Shown here one piece after another: positions 26,728 to 35,820 of a stretch of 64,000 nucleotides of DNA. Source of the DNA: Rubripirellula sp. (GTDB lineage Bacteria; Planctomycetota; Planctomycetia; Pirellulales; Pirellulaceae). Below the pieces are notes generated by a model, which worked only from the letters and a program-made list of their open reading frames with translations, was not told the origin of the DNA and did not search any database. The stretch lies in NCBI GenBank assembly GCA_029245125.1, contig JAQWPZ010000321.1, positions 1 to 64,000 of the forward strand, in the 5' to 3' direction. Made by a program: the position numbers and the translations under genes. Each line of letters opens with the position of its first letter. Position 1 is the stretch's first letter.

Positions 26728-29400
26728 TTAATGATTTAACAGAAACTCTTTTGTATTCACCATCGCCCAAACCAGATCGGCGATTCCCTCAGCATTCGTT
26801 TTTGATGATTCCAGATGCTTTGCGGCGCGACTCCGTTCAGCATCGCTGGGATACCGTCCAACGCTGCGCAACCACACCTGATTGATCATCTTCTGTAGAT
26901 CCAACTCATCACCTTCTGCCTCTGCATCCTCCAACTCATAAATCCAATCACTCTCCCAAATCCGCATCCGAACCAGAGGATCGTTTTGAGTAAAAATCGA
27001 CTGCAACAACGTCGGTTCGTTCACCCGTTCGCAATCGCAATTAACTGACCGATCTGGTTTCCCGAACACCTTCATCGCGTGCGTCCCCGCCATCCGCATC
27101 GACAAATGCCCTGATGCTCGACGCCTGAGATCATTGCGAACATCCTGCATTTTCTCTTCCAAGCTTGTCACTTGCTTCAATCCGTCATACAGGACCTCCG
27201 CGGGTATCCGCCTTGGAATGGCACGACTGTAGTTACGTCGATCACTCCGATTGGTCGCATTCGGAACCCAACTCCGCTGGTAGGTCATGCTGGTGGCGAT
27301 TTGTCGATGCAGCCACTTCATATCAAAGTCATTTTCAACAAAGCCGACTGTCAACCAAGACAACAATTCAGGATTACTAGGTGGGTTCGCTGGAGTGAAT
27401 TGATCAGGTGGATCCACAATCCCGATGTTAAAGTAAGCGGCCCAGACCCGATTTACAAAGGCGCGAGCGAACCAGGGATTGTCTTTCCTGCGCATCCAAT
27501 CCATGACTGGCTGGCGAGGATCATCCCCAACATCTAATGAAACGACATGGCTGCGCAACAGGTTCAGTTCGTCGGCCTCAGCGACTACCGATTCTCTTTT
27601 TGTCAGCGTCACTGACTCAAAGAACTGCGAGAAGTCGTTGAAATCTGATTGGGTCCAGCGATCGAAGGGGTGCTTGTGACACTCAGCACACTGCAGCTGG
27701 ATACCCAAAAACGCATGAGCCACTGACATCGCTGTGTCTTTGGACTCCTTCAGACTCTGCCGCTTCCAAAACGTCGGCATACCATCTCCACCGCCAGACA
27801 AGTCTGACAGCATGATGCCGTCAACAATTTGATCATACGGCTCATTGCGTGCAACGCGTTCATAGACCCAGTCGTACCACTGTGAAGCTTTGACATATCC
27901 ATCTTCCGTAGCAACTTCAATCAGACTACGGATGGATTTCGGATTACACCCGGTGAAGTCACATAGCTTATTCGCCCACCAAGCGGCGTAGGCTGGCCGC
28001 TCGAGCAATTCATCAACTTTTCTCGCCCGCTTATCAGGAGTTGCATCAGCCAAGAACTGAATCACCTCATTGGGATCGGGCAATGTTCCTGTCATATCAA
28101 TACTGACTCGTCGCAGGAACTCCGCATCGGTGCATGACGCCGAAGGCTCAAGGCCAATCTTCTGCAGCTTGGCATTGACCATGCGGTCGATGGGATGTGA
28201 GGGAACCGTCGCTTGCCCCCCGCCTGCGTTCGTATTACGGCTCGTCAAATAGGGCTTCATGACAGGAATCGCAGCCACACCATTGTCGTAATAGACAACA
28301 ACATGAGTGTCACCTGATCCGGTGGAAACAGCCAACCCACCGGGATTCACCTCAATCACTGCATCGTCATTCGTCTGAAAACGACAAAGGCAAGTGACGT
28401 CTTCTCTCTCACCATCTGCCCACTCGGCGATCACACGAATTTGTTGATGTTGTTGTTTCGAATCAAACAAAATTTCAGCAGGCTCACACCGCAACACGGC
28501 CAACGTTTGGCTGTTGCCCGCTCCGCTCACCTCTTTCTTACTGCCCCAGTGCGCACCGAGCCGTATCCATTCCTTCAAGTCTGCTATTTGTGAATCCTTT
28601 AGCTTGCCACTTGGTGGCATCTGCCGCTCCCCCTGGGCTTCAGCAACTAACTGATAGAGCAGGCTCTCTTCGGGGTGCCCCGGCACGACCGCAGCTCCGG
28701 ATTCTCCACCCGCGAGCATCCGCTGCCTGGCCGTCAAGCTGAGATCCCCTTTGCGGTTGTCGAACCCGTGACATTCGTAACAGTGATCCTCCAAGAGCGG
28801 CTGAATCTTGGTTTCAAACAGATCACGTGCGAGCGCCACCGGATCATCCACGTTGGCTGCTTCACCGATTGCATCGGACGGTCCAGTTTCATCGCCGCGA
28901 ACACCCTTTCCACCCAACGCTACCCAACGACGCAGCAGATTGTATTCCCATGATGGAACTTCAAAACGTTTCCCACCCTCGTGGTCGACCTGTTCAGTCG
29001 CTTTCAACAAAACCAAGCTTTCTTCGGCGGTCAGTTCATCAATTCTCTCATCCCCATGCAGAGCCGCATGATCGGCGCGAAAATTGAACCCAAACAGCGA
29101 GAGCCGAAAACCACCTTGGCCCTGAAACGAGCCATGACATTTGGCGGAGTTGCAACCTAATTTTCCTAACAAGGGAACGACATGCTTCTGAAAGTCTGGC
29201 TCCGCTGTGGTGAGAGGATCGGCGAATCGCACCGCGACCGACTCACTAACATCGACTGCTAAAGCAACTGGTGGCCTGGATAGGACGACCGCAATCCAAC
29301 AGCACATCAAGGCAACAGGCTTGAAGGCCTGAAACCGGTGATTGCGACGCGCATCCAAAATGGTTCGTCGATCCAAACGAAAGGGTAATTCCCGCTGCAC
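26728..29400 (-). CDS. DUF1549/DUF1553 planctomycete cytochrome
   Basis: Exported protein of 890 residues with an N-terminal hydrophobic signal at about 28-48, two heme-type segments and the DUF1549-DUF1553 pair. The first is G-C-N-S-A-K-C-H at about 84, a CX4CH spacing usual for this family; the second is C-Y-E-C-H at about 207 in a planctomycete cytochrome C domain (MPPSGKLKDSQIADLKEWI). DUF1549 starts near 400 (IDRMVNAKLQKIGLEPS) and DUF1553 near 640 (FARAFVNRVWAAYFNIGIVDP). The start is GTG at 29400: AAGGAG lies 8 nt upstream, and the preceding gene ends 4 bp before it. That is a good Shine-Dalgarno sequence in a genome that often lacks one. It works with the DUF1501 gene immediately downstream; the substrate is unknown. 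Confidence 0.92.
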   Translation of the reverse strand: MQRELPFRLDRRTILDARRNHRFQAFKPVALMCCWIAVVLSRPPVALAVDVSESVAVRFADPLTTAEPDFQKHVVPLLGKLGCNSAKCHGSFQGQGGFRLSLFGFNFRADHAALHGDERIDELTAEESLVLLKATEQVDHEGGKRFEVPSWEYNLLRRWVALGGKGVRGDETGPSDAIGEAANVDDPVALARDLFETKIQPLLEDHCYECHGFDNRKGDLSLTARQRMLAGGESGAAVVPGHPEESLLYQLVAEAQGERQMPPSGKLKDSQIADLKEWIRLGAHWGSKKEVSGAGNSQTLAVLRCEPAEILFDSKQQHQQIRVIAEWADGEREDVTCLCRFQTNDDAVIEVNPGGLAVSTGSGDTHVVVYYDNGVAAIPVMKPYLTSRNTNAGGGQATVPSHPIDRMVNAKLQKIGLEPSASCTDAEFLRRVSIDMTGTLPDPNEVIQFLADATPDKRARKVDELLERPAYAAWWANKLCDFTGCNPKSIRSLIEVATEDGYVKASQWYDWVYERVARNEPYDQIVDGIMLSDLSGGGDGMPTFWKRQSLKESKDTAMSVAHAFLGIQLQCAECHKHPFDRWTQSDFNDFSQFFESVTLTKRESVVAEADELNLLRSHVVSLDVGDDPRQPVMDWMRRKDNPWFARAFVNRVWAAYFNIGIVDPPDQFTPANPPSNPELLSWLTVGFVENDFDMKWLHRQIATSMTYQRSWVPNATNRSDRRNYSRAIPRRIPAEVLYDGLKQVTSLEEKMQDVRNDLRRRASGHLSMRMAGTHAMKVFGKPDRSVNCDCERVNEPTLLQSIFTQNDPLVRMRIWESDWIYELEDAEAEGDELDLQKMINQVWLRSVGRYPSDAERSRAAKHLESSKTNAEGIADLVWAMVNTKEFLLNH

Positions 29401-29404
29401 TGAT

Positions 29405-30553
29405 TTACTCCTTCACTTTTTCAAGTACATCCGTGACGTTCAACGAATCAAACCTTTTATTCTGATGAACGGCACTCACCCGAATAACGTCTCCCTCATG
29501 AAGATCAGCAAATGAATCAGCATGATCATCGTAGAAGCCGGCGATACGAATTCGTTTACCGAGAATGCTCTTCGCATCCGCTGCCTGACTGTTTTCTGCT
29601 GGATTGACTTCACTCGCCTGCAAACAAACTACATAGCCATCAGCTTCGACGACTTTACCGACCAACTCACCCCTGAAACCTCGAAACTCGCTTGGAGGAA
29701 CACCGAAGTCCTCCGGCTTAAATGGCGCCGTTCGTTCGAGCACTTGAAACTTATACCCGAAGCCGAGCAAATTCTTATCTGCCGTGTAATCACCAGTCCG
29801 AACCTTCAGTGTCTCACCACGTTTGATTTGAAGCAGATTGTCAAGAAACGCGCCCGACACCCCAACCAGCTTGACACGTTTCCCAAGCAGTTGCTTATTG
29901 ATGCTTGCATTCTCGCTGATCACATAATCAACATCCAATTCAAGCTCACCAAGCTCTATGTCCTTCGATTTCAAGCGACCAATGACGACGGCATAGAAGT
30001 TGATCGAACCGGGTTGTGCGCCGGCTTTCGATCGTTTCTGTTTAGCGGGCTTTGCTTTCTTCTTGGCATCCTGCCCGCCAGCTGCTTCGCGATACGCCTG
30101 AATGGCTTCCTGTTTTGTCATCTTGCCCGCCTCGACCGCTTCTTTCAATTCCGCGCCGTAGACTGCGAGGTCCTTTGGGGTGTTATTCTTGGCCGACTTT
30201 CCATCATCTGCCATCGTCTGAAGTAGCTTTGCGGCCTGCTCCTTGGTCAGCGTTCCCTCTTTCACCATTGCATCAAGTTTCGCGTTCAGCGTCTTGAGAC
30301 CGGGCTTACTTTGCTTAGCAGCCGCTTTCCTACCAGCATTCCCTTTCTCATTTTTCATCCAGGCAATGACTTCATCTTTCGTGGTGGATCCATTTTCGAT
30401 CTTTTGCTTCAGACCCGAATCTTTGGCTAACAGTTTTTTGTAAGCCTGATCCCAATCGACACTCGTTTTAGTCTCTTGTGCGTGCCCATTTAGTGGACAT
30501 GCAATTAGCCAGACGACAGCTAAGATCGCGAAGTTTCTCATTTGCGTTTGCAT
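29405..30553 (-). CDS. Unrecognised secreted protein with three helical hairpins and a beta-rich C-terminus
   Basis: 382 residues; I do not recognise the whole protein. A signal peptide (about 5-25, ending in NGHAQ) is followed by a Lys/Ala-rich region with three copies of a short helix-turn-helix unit of the form L-x3-V-x2-G-x-x-T-x-x-E-A: about 47-67, 90-114 (MVKEGTLTKEQAAKLL) and 134-157 (AVEAGKMTKQEAIQAY). A basic linker (KKKAKPAKQKRSKAG) leads to a beta-rich part of about 200 residues with repeated G-K-R-(V/I)-(K/R)-(L/I)-x-G segments, which might be two small barrels. The same hairpin ends the upstream propeller protein and occurs in the FecR-like protein of this cluster. An alternative start is the ATG at 30541. 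It is probably coupled to the DUF1549 gene 4 bp downstream. The function is unknown. Confidence 0.72.
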   Translation of the reverse strand: MQTQMRNFAILAVVWLIACPLNGHAQETKTSVDWDQAYKKLLAKDSGLKQKIENGSTTKDEVIAWMKNEKGNAGRKAAAKQSKPGLKTLNAKLDAMVKEGTLTKEQAAKLLQTMADDGKSAKNNTPKDLAVYGAELKEAVEAGKMTKQEAIQAYREAAGGQDAKKKAKPAKQKRSKAGAQPGSINFYAVVIGRLKSKDIELGELELDVDYVISENASINKQLLGKRVKLVGVSGAFLDNLLQIKRGETLKVRTGDYTADKNLLGFGYKFQVLERTAPFKPEDFGVPPSEFRGFRGELVGKVVEADGYVVCLQASEVNPAENSQAADAKSILGKRIRIAGFYDDHADSFADLHEGDVIRVSAVHQNKRFDSLNVTDVLEKVKE

Positions 30554-30660
30554 TTTCAGGGAACCTTTTGTTTGCCAAGGAATGTTATTTGGAAGTCATC
30601 TTCCACTCTCGTTTCGCCAAGCTTCTCACAGATAAACATCTGCCGCCGGCTTGTATTTTC

Positions 30661-30702
30661 TGTTTCTGTTTTGACAGGTACCGTTTCTGTTTTGACAGGC
30701 AC
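30661..30702 (+). repeat. 21-bp direct duplication
   Basis: The 21-bp unit (T/C)GTTTCTGTTTTGACAGG(T/C)AC occurs twice head to tail, at 30661-30681 and 30682-30702, with two mismatches. It lies just beyond the stop codon of the propeller gene, in the short gap before the hairpin-repeat gene. Confidence 0.88.
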
Positions 30703-30708
30703 GGAGCG

Positions 30709-32241
30709 TTATTTTGGGTTCGCCGCTCGATAAATCTCGGCGGCCTCTTTTCGCGTCAACGTACCGGCCCGCACCAAGACACCCAGCTCTTGCTTGAGCG
30801 TTTCGAGCTTGCTGTCGATTGAGCCGCCACCCACTTTTCTCGATGCACGCTTACCGCTATCAACGGGAGCTTCGAGATAAACATCAGCGGCAACTTGCTC
30901 AGGCGTTCGTTGCTGACCTGTCTCTAGACAATACAGGTGTGTGGTTGACCGCAGCAGCAATGACGAACCGGCAACTGCAGGAGACGCCAAGAAGCGAGCG
31001 TTCAAGACATTCTCAATGACATTTTCCGGCTCGGCTTCAGTGGCTTTTAGCACCCGGACCTCACCCGTCTTACTTAGAAAATAGAGATAGCCGTTCGCAT
31101 AAAAAGGCGATGCCCAGTGATCACCACCCAATCTCTTTTTCCAAACCTCATCACCACTCTTCGCGTTCAAGCAACGAACAATTCCGCCCCTGTCCGTCAC
31201 CATGAACATCAGGTCGCCGAGAATAATCGGCGACGGAATTCGCGGCGTGCCTCTTGTGCTCGACCATTCGATGTGTGAATCAGTAACATCCCCCATCCCG
31301 TCCGTCTTGATCGCCATCAGATAGCCGGTCAAACCGCTGGTAAAGATGTAGGTCATGTCATGTGCGAACAGAGGCCGGGCGGCGACATTGAAACCACCTG
31401 GATGCCGCACACGCCAAATTTCTGATCCGTTTAACGGGTCATAAGCGATTGTCACTTCGCCACCCGGCGCAATGAGTTGTCGCTGGCCGTTCACTTCAAT
31501 CAACTTCGCCGTCGCGAAAGCCTTTCTGCTGTCCCCCGGCTTGCCAATCTTTTTCAGATCAAGATTGGAAGCAAGCGGTTGACTCGCCGAACGCTCACCA
31601 CGACTCATTTTCCATTGGGTCGCCCCGGTCAGCTTGTTCAACGCGACAAAGAACTGTTCATCCGTCCCGTCATAGGCCACATACAAGTTTTGTTCGTCCA
31701 CGATCGGCGAGGAACCCTGCCGCACCGGCTGATAAACTCGCAGGTCGCGACGCTCCCAAAGTGTTTCCCCCGTCGCTCGGTCCAAGCAAGCGATACCCTG
31801 GGAACCAAAACTGACGTATACACGCTCAGCTTCGACAACTGGCGTTGGCGTTGCGGGACTGTTTAAGTGCGGTGAATCGTGAGAATACGCAGGATCAACT
31901 GCTCGTTCGACCATATCAAACACTTTGATATTTTGCTTGATACCGCCACTTTCTAAATCAACGCAGATCGCCCGCAACTCTTTCTTTTCGTCGCTGCCGG
32001 AGGTAAGCCAGATCTCGTTTCCCCACACCACAGGGGATGACCATCCCTGTTCAGGTATGCCGATCTTCCAACGAACGTTCTTTGCTTCGTCAAATTCGAT
32101 TGGCAGCGATTTCGCATCGGAGACGCCGTCGCCGGTCGGACCACGAAATTGGTTCCAATGACTCACGACATCATCCGCCGCGACCGCCGAGACGCTACTT
32201 ACCGCTGTGAACGCGGCTAACATCAGTATTCGAAAAACCAT
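30709..32241 (-). CDS. Secreted PQQ-type beta-propeller with C-terminal helical hairpin
   Basis: Exported protein of 510 residues. A signal peptide (1-22) is followed by W-N-Q-F-R-G-P-T-G-D-G-V-S, the usual opening of planctomycete outer-membrane-assembly-like PQQ propellers. Repeated blades follow (IACLDRATGETLWERRDL, VALNKLTGATQWKMSRGE, VRCLNAKSGDEVWKKRLGG), ending near residue 440. The final 32 residues form a helix-turn-helix (LVRAGTLTRKEAAEIYRAA) of the same kind as in the next gene. Such propellers bind PQQ-like cofactors or act as protein scaffolds; which applies here is not clear. It lies 116 bp downstream of the acyltransferase gene and 155 bp upstream of the hairpin-repeat gene on the same strand. 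Confidence 0.85.
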   Translation of the reverse strand: MVFRILMLAAFTAVSSVSAVAADDVVSHWNQFRGPTGDGVSDAKSLPIEFDEAKNVRWKIGIPEQGWSSPVVWGNEIWLTSGSDEKKELRAICVDLESGGIKQNIKVFDMVERAVDPAYSHDSPHLNSPATPTPVVEAERVYVSFGSQGIACLDRATGETLWERRDLRVYQPVRQGSSPIVDEQNLYVAYDGTDEQFFVALNKLTGATQWKMSRGERSASQPLASNLDLKKIGKPGDSRKAFATAKLIEVNGQRQLIAPGGEVTIAYDPLNGSEIWRVRHPGGFNVAARPLFAHDMTYIFTSGLTGYLMAIKTDGMGDVTDSHIEWSSTRGTPRIPSPIILGDLMFMVTDRGGIVRCLNAKSGDEVWKKRLGGDHWASPFYANGYLYFLSKTGEVRVLKATEAEPENVIENVLNARFLASPAVAGSSLLLRSTTHLYCLETGQQRTPEQVAADVYLEAPVDSGKRASRKVGGGSIDSKLETLKQELGVLVRAGTLTRKEAAEIYRAANPK

Positions 32242-32357
32242 CTCTTCCTTTTTTCCTTTCCTCTACGTTCAGTTACCGAATTTGCACACCCTTAATGCGC
32301 ACTGATCCGTGTCGCGAGCTTAAGAACTCACGACCGGTATCCAAGAACGACGGTGAC

Positions 32358-34130
32358 TCATTGCGACGTTCCTTGCATGCTTTCCATGGGGACAGCTTGC
32401 ACTGCTGCCAACTCTTTCCCGGGACGTATTTTCTTGCCGTTTAGCAGCGTTCCAATGAGCGTATACCGAACAAACCATTGATACGAAAGCAACATCAGAA
32501 TGCTGGATGCCATCACGACAAACAGAAATTTTAAAATCGGAGGATAGGGTGCCGTCCGAACTGCCAACTGAAGCAGAATCACTAATGGCAGATGAATCAA
32601 ATACAACCAATAAGACGAATCTGAGATGTACCTCAACCGGGTGTTCTCACCCGCAAACAACTTTCTCGCGAGTCCCATCATTCCAAACGACATCAGCCAG
32701 ACATAGGTAACCTGAAGAATGACAGATGCTGCGCGATGATATTTCCCGGATAACAATTGATCGCCAAACCCAAATACTCCAAGCGTAAACTCGTATCCGA
32801 GCGGGAAGACCACGAACAAGGCGATCGGCAAGGTGATCCGCCAGTGCTTCCCGACTCGCCCCTCAACATCATCAGCGTCGAAGTACCAGACACCAAACGC
32901 AAAAAAGATCGCGTAGTAAAACAAAACAGGTGGCAACGGTATCAAACCCGTTGATGTATCTGGACCAAACACCGGATACAACAAACCCATCACACTCTGC
33001 GGTAACAACGTCAACAATATGATCCATCCATATCGAAAAGGTGAAACCGTTAACCAAGCCGGTGGCCCCTTCCATCCAAGCTGATCCATCACTGCGGCGT
33101 AAATCACGAATCCGGCCAATAGCCAGCATAAAAACCACAGAAACCAAAGGTGGTGAAAGATGGGTATCAACGCCAGGAACGTGATTAGCCCATAGACAGC
33201 TTTCCATACTCCTTCTGCCTGATCCTCAGTCACGACGGAGATTTCCTGGGCGTCTTGCAGGCCCAGGAACGATTTAATTTCCTGGCGGCCTCCGGCAATT
33301 CCTGCCTCGCTCGTGCGCAGTTGCATCGCATCTGCTAGGCCCCGAGCTAACGATAAATCAGCATTCAAGTTATCGACAGGTGTCGCTTGATACTGATTGC
33401 GGATTCCGAGATCTGCTCCTCGTTCAACAAGCAACTCACCGGCTTCACTTTGCCCAAAGAAAAAAGCGGCGTGAGTCGCAGTACCCTGATCACGGCAACG
33501 TGCATCGACGTTCGCATCGTGATCCAACAACACACCAGCAAATCCAGACCAGTTATGAGCCGATGCGAGAGCGAGCGGCGTCATTCCGGACCGCAAGTCA
33601 AGCTGGTCGAGATCAATTTCTGGATCTGCCGCGATAGCTTCTTCCAACAACGCTGAATCATTTGTGTAAACAGCTGTCCATAGCGGCGAACTCGAAGCAT
33701 CTGCCAAACGCAACTCGTCTTGATGGGTCGCAACATTTTCGGCCCAAATAGAAACAACCCACACGGCAGGCACGACCGTGAACATTCCCAAAAACAAAGG
33801 CAGGACAATTCTCTTCATCCTGTGCCTGATCAAACTATCCAAGCCCCGCTTCCGCCACAGCATCGCTGTAAAGAAACCACTCAGAAGAAAAAACAGGGGC
33901 ATCCTAAACCCATGAACAGCAGCAAGGAAAACGCCAAATCCCCACTGTGTGTTGATATCTGAAACTGGCCAGCCCGCTCCGATATTCGGGATGTAGGCGA
34001 TTGCAGCATGTAAACCAATCCCCAGCAACATCGCGAATGCGCGTAGTGCATCCAAGTCATGACGTCGCTCGGACAACTGCCCGGCGTTCGATAAATTTTG
34101 ATTGCTCGTACTCAATGTCAATTCATCCAA
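32358..34130 (-). CDS. Acyltransferase 3-family membrane protein with ankyrin-repeat insert
   Basis: Integral membrane acyltransferase of about 590 residues, expected to move acyl groups onto extracytoplasmic sugars or glucans. H-D-L-D-A-L-R-A-F-A-M-L-L-G-I-G-L-H at 24-41 is the typical first segment with its catalytic-type His. FRMPLFFLLSGFFTAM follows at 75-90, and about eight further hydrophobic helices lie at 108-130 and 311-570. Between about 148 and 255, in what should be a loop, sit ankyrin-like repeats (G-M-T-P-L-A-L-A-S-A, V-L-L-D-H-D-A-N-V-D-A, G-T-A-T-H-A-A-F-F-F-G, E-L-L-V-E-R-G-A-D-L-G). The start is uncertain: the first in-frame start codon is TTG at 34130, because the nearby ATG is out of frame. 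The gene lies in the ECF/FecR cluster. Confidence 0.85.
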   Translation of the reverse strand: MDELTLSTSNQNLSNAGQLSERRHDLDALRAFAMLLGIGLHAAIAYIPNIGAGWPVSDINTQWGFGVFLAAVHGFRMPLFFLLSGFFTAMLWRKRGLDSLIRHRMKRIVLPLFLGMFTVVPAVWVVSIWAENVATHQDELRLADASSSPLWTAVYTNDSALLEEAIAADPEIDLDQLDLRSGMTPLALASAHNWSGFAGVLLDHDANVDARCRDQGTATHAAFFFGQSEAGELLVERGADLGIRNQYQATPVDNLNADLSLARGLADAMQLRTSEAGIAGGRQEIKSFLGLQDAQEISVVTEDQAEGVWKAVYGLITFLALIPIFHHLWFLWFLCWLLAGFVIYAAVMDQLGWKGPPAWLTVSPFRYGWIILLTLLPQSVMGLLYPVFGPDTSTGLIPLPPVLFYYAIFFAFGVWYFDADDVEGRVGKHWRITLPIALFVVFPLGYEFTLGVFGFGDQLLSGKYHRAASVILQVTYVWLMSFGMMGLARKLFAGENTRLRYISDSSYWLYLIHLPLVILLQLAVRTAPYPPILKFLFVVMASSILMLLSYQWFVRYTLIGTLLNGKKIRPGKELAAVQAVPMESMQGTSQ

Positions 34131-34428
34131 AAAACAGAAACTCTCAGATCGGAAACGTCAGCCGAGACCCGGCGTGCAATCCTTGGCCACCCACAAGCCG
34201 CAAAAATCCATGATCGGTACTTGGCAGCCCTCGCCAAAATCTGGACCGGACGCATGGCCCAACAAGAGGCCATCAGCGTGGATGTTAGTTGGATCTTTTC
34301 GTTCATGCAGCGGACATCTTGGTAACAAACAGTATCAACCCAACCTCCATGGGATCTCCCGATCGTTGATTCCTCCCTGTATTTCCTTTTTGGTGAATGG
34401 GTGTATCTCGTTGGCAAACTCGATTCGA
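34131..34428. other. Gap between the FecR-like and acyltransferase genes
   Basis: 298 bp within the minus-strand cluster. I see no gene, terminator or repeat. A separate promoter for the acyltransferase gene could lie here. Confidence 0.4.
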
Positions 34429-35820
34429 TCAAATTCCATCTGTCATCTCGAGTTGTACGATCTCGACTTTGGCTGATGATCCCTCTGCCACACACCACCA
34501 ATCCATCAAATCATTCCCGACGGCTGCTTCAGCTGAATTGCGTTCATCATGAAAGCGGCTGATTGGCAAACTGATGACGACGTCACCATCGTCTTTCGCA
34601 TTGGACTGTTGCTCGAGGGTGACAACGGTGCTGTACTTACCCGCGAATCCACCATTCGCGTGATAAACACTGAACCCGATCCGCAGCGATGTGGATGAGG
34701 TAACGCGAACCCGAACTCGCATCTTCGTGTTCGCATTCAATCGCAACGGTTGCTGCAACGAATTCAGTGGCGAAAGCACTACAAGCGATCCGTAGGGTGA
34801 CGGCAGCGACCAAACACCACCCGCGGCATCAGCCAATGACACAGCGTCTTTGAATGCCGCTTGTGCCGCCTCTTCTGTCATTTCGCCTGAGCGCACCGAC
34901 TTCTTAAGAGCGACACCCAATCGCCAATGGGAAGAGAACCATTTCCCCTTCACGACATCCGCCCGCAGATCACTCTGCCACTGAGTGACAGGTGCTTGAT
35001 GTCCGAATGGAGCCAAGACGCTCTGGTCTTCCAGTGATGCCGTGACGGTCTGGAGAGCTGGGACATCAACCTCATTACCGTCGATCAGGCGTTTAAGGCG
35101 TACTCGCCCCTCATTGACCGTCAGCCGCGTCAACTCAGAGACAGCCTCGACGTCAAACTTCGTACCGAGAACTTGCAGCTCCGCAGATGGCGTCTTCACC
35201 AACATCGGATGCCCAACGAGTTGCGGCTGCACATTCGCTGACAGATTCCCATGCCGCAAATAGAGTTGCTTTTGTTTGCCCCCGGAGGTCGTGACAGCAG
35301 AGATCGTGACAGCGGAGAGTCCCGTCAAGGTGACACTCGATTGGTCGGGGAACTCAAATTCCGCCCACGCATCGGGAGCCAGCATCTGCATTGTTCCCCC
35401 TGGCAAACGATCACCCACTTTGATCTCACTGGAAACTCGTCCAGCGTCACCGGTCCATTCAAAAGGACCATTCAAGGCAACAACGGTCATCAATGGGTGT
35501 TCTGCATCACTCACGAAAACAGCTTGACGAACGACGATTGCAATCAAGCCGACGGCGGCCACCGTCGCCAATACCCAATGCCAACTTCGATCCCACAATC
35601 TTTGATCCACGCCGGACGCGTAGGAGACCTGAGGTGCCGAGTCATTTTTAGCACGCTCAACATCAGCCGCCACAACGGCCTGCTCGGCGAGCGTTCGAAG
35701 CATCAACCGCGCCTCCGCATCTTCTCGCAACCACGCTTCAGCACGCTCCTGCTCGTCCTCGGCCAACGTGCCATCCAGATATCTGATTAGCAGATTCGAT
35801 GTATGATCCTTTTGGCTCAT
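34429..35820 (-). CDS. FecR-like transmembrane anti-sigma/sensor protein
   Basis: 463 residues. The cytoplasmic N-terminus (LIRYLDGTLAEDEQERAEAWL) resembles anti-sigma/FecR N-terminal segments, followed by one membrane helix at about 82-100 (WVLATVAAVGLIAIVV). The FecR domain occupies about 128-265 (VGDRLPGGTMQ, LYLRHGNLSANV, VKTPSAELQVLGTKFDVEA, LTVNEGRVRL). Residues 301-328 carry the helix-turn-helix hairpin (VALKKSVRSGEMTEEAAQAAF) found in two other proteins of the cluster. The last ~120 residues form a beta-rich domain that may bind sugars. Its ATG overlaps the sigma-factor stop codon (ATGA), so both are made together. It probably holds the sigma factor at the membrane until a signal arrives. 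A 15-bp duplication (35289-35318) is visible in the gene. Confidence 0.87.
   Translation of the reverse strand: MSQKDHTSNLLIRYLDGTLAEDEQERAEAWLREDAEARLMLRTLAEQAVVAADVERAKNDSAPQVSYASGVDQRLWDRSWHWVLATVAAVGLIAIVVRQAVFVSDAEHPLMTVVALNGPFEWTGDAGRVSSEIKVGDRLPGGTMQMLAPDAWAEFEFPDQSSVTLTGLSAVTISAVTTSGGKQKQLYLRHGNLSANVQPQLVGHPMLVKTPSAELQVLGTKFDVEAVSELTRLTVNEGRVRLKRLIDGNEVDVPALQTVTASLEDQSVLAPFGHQAPVTQWQSDLRADVVKGKWFSSHWRLGVALKKSVRSGEMTEEAAQAAFKDAVSLADAAGGVWSLPSPYGSLVVLSPLNSLQQPLRLNANTKMRVRVRVTSSTSLRIGFSVYHANGGFAGKYSTVVTLEQQSNAKDDGDVVISLPISRFHDERNSAEAAVGNDLMDWWCVAEGSSAKVEIVQLEMTDGI

Noticed and set aside
29522-30226. 234-residue plus-strand open frame
   Set aside because: Antisense to the hairpin-repeat protein, which has a signal peptide and internal repeats; the plus-strand frame has neither.
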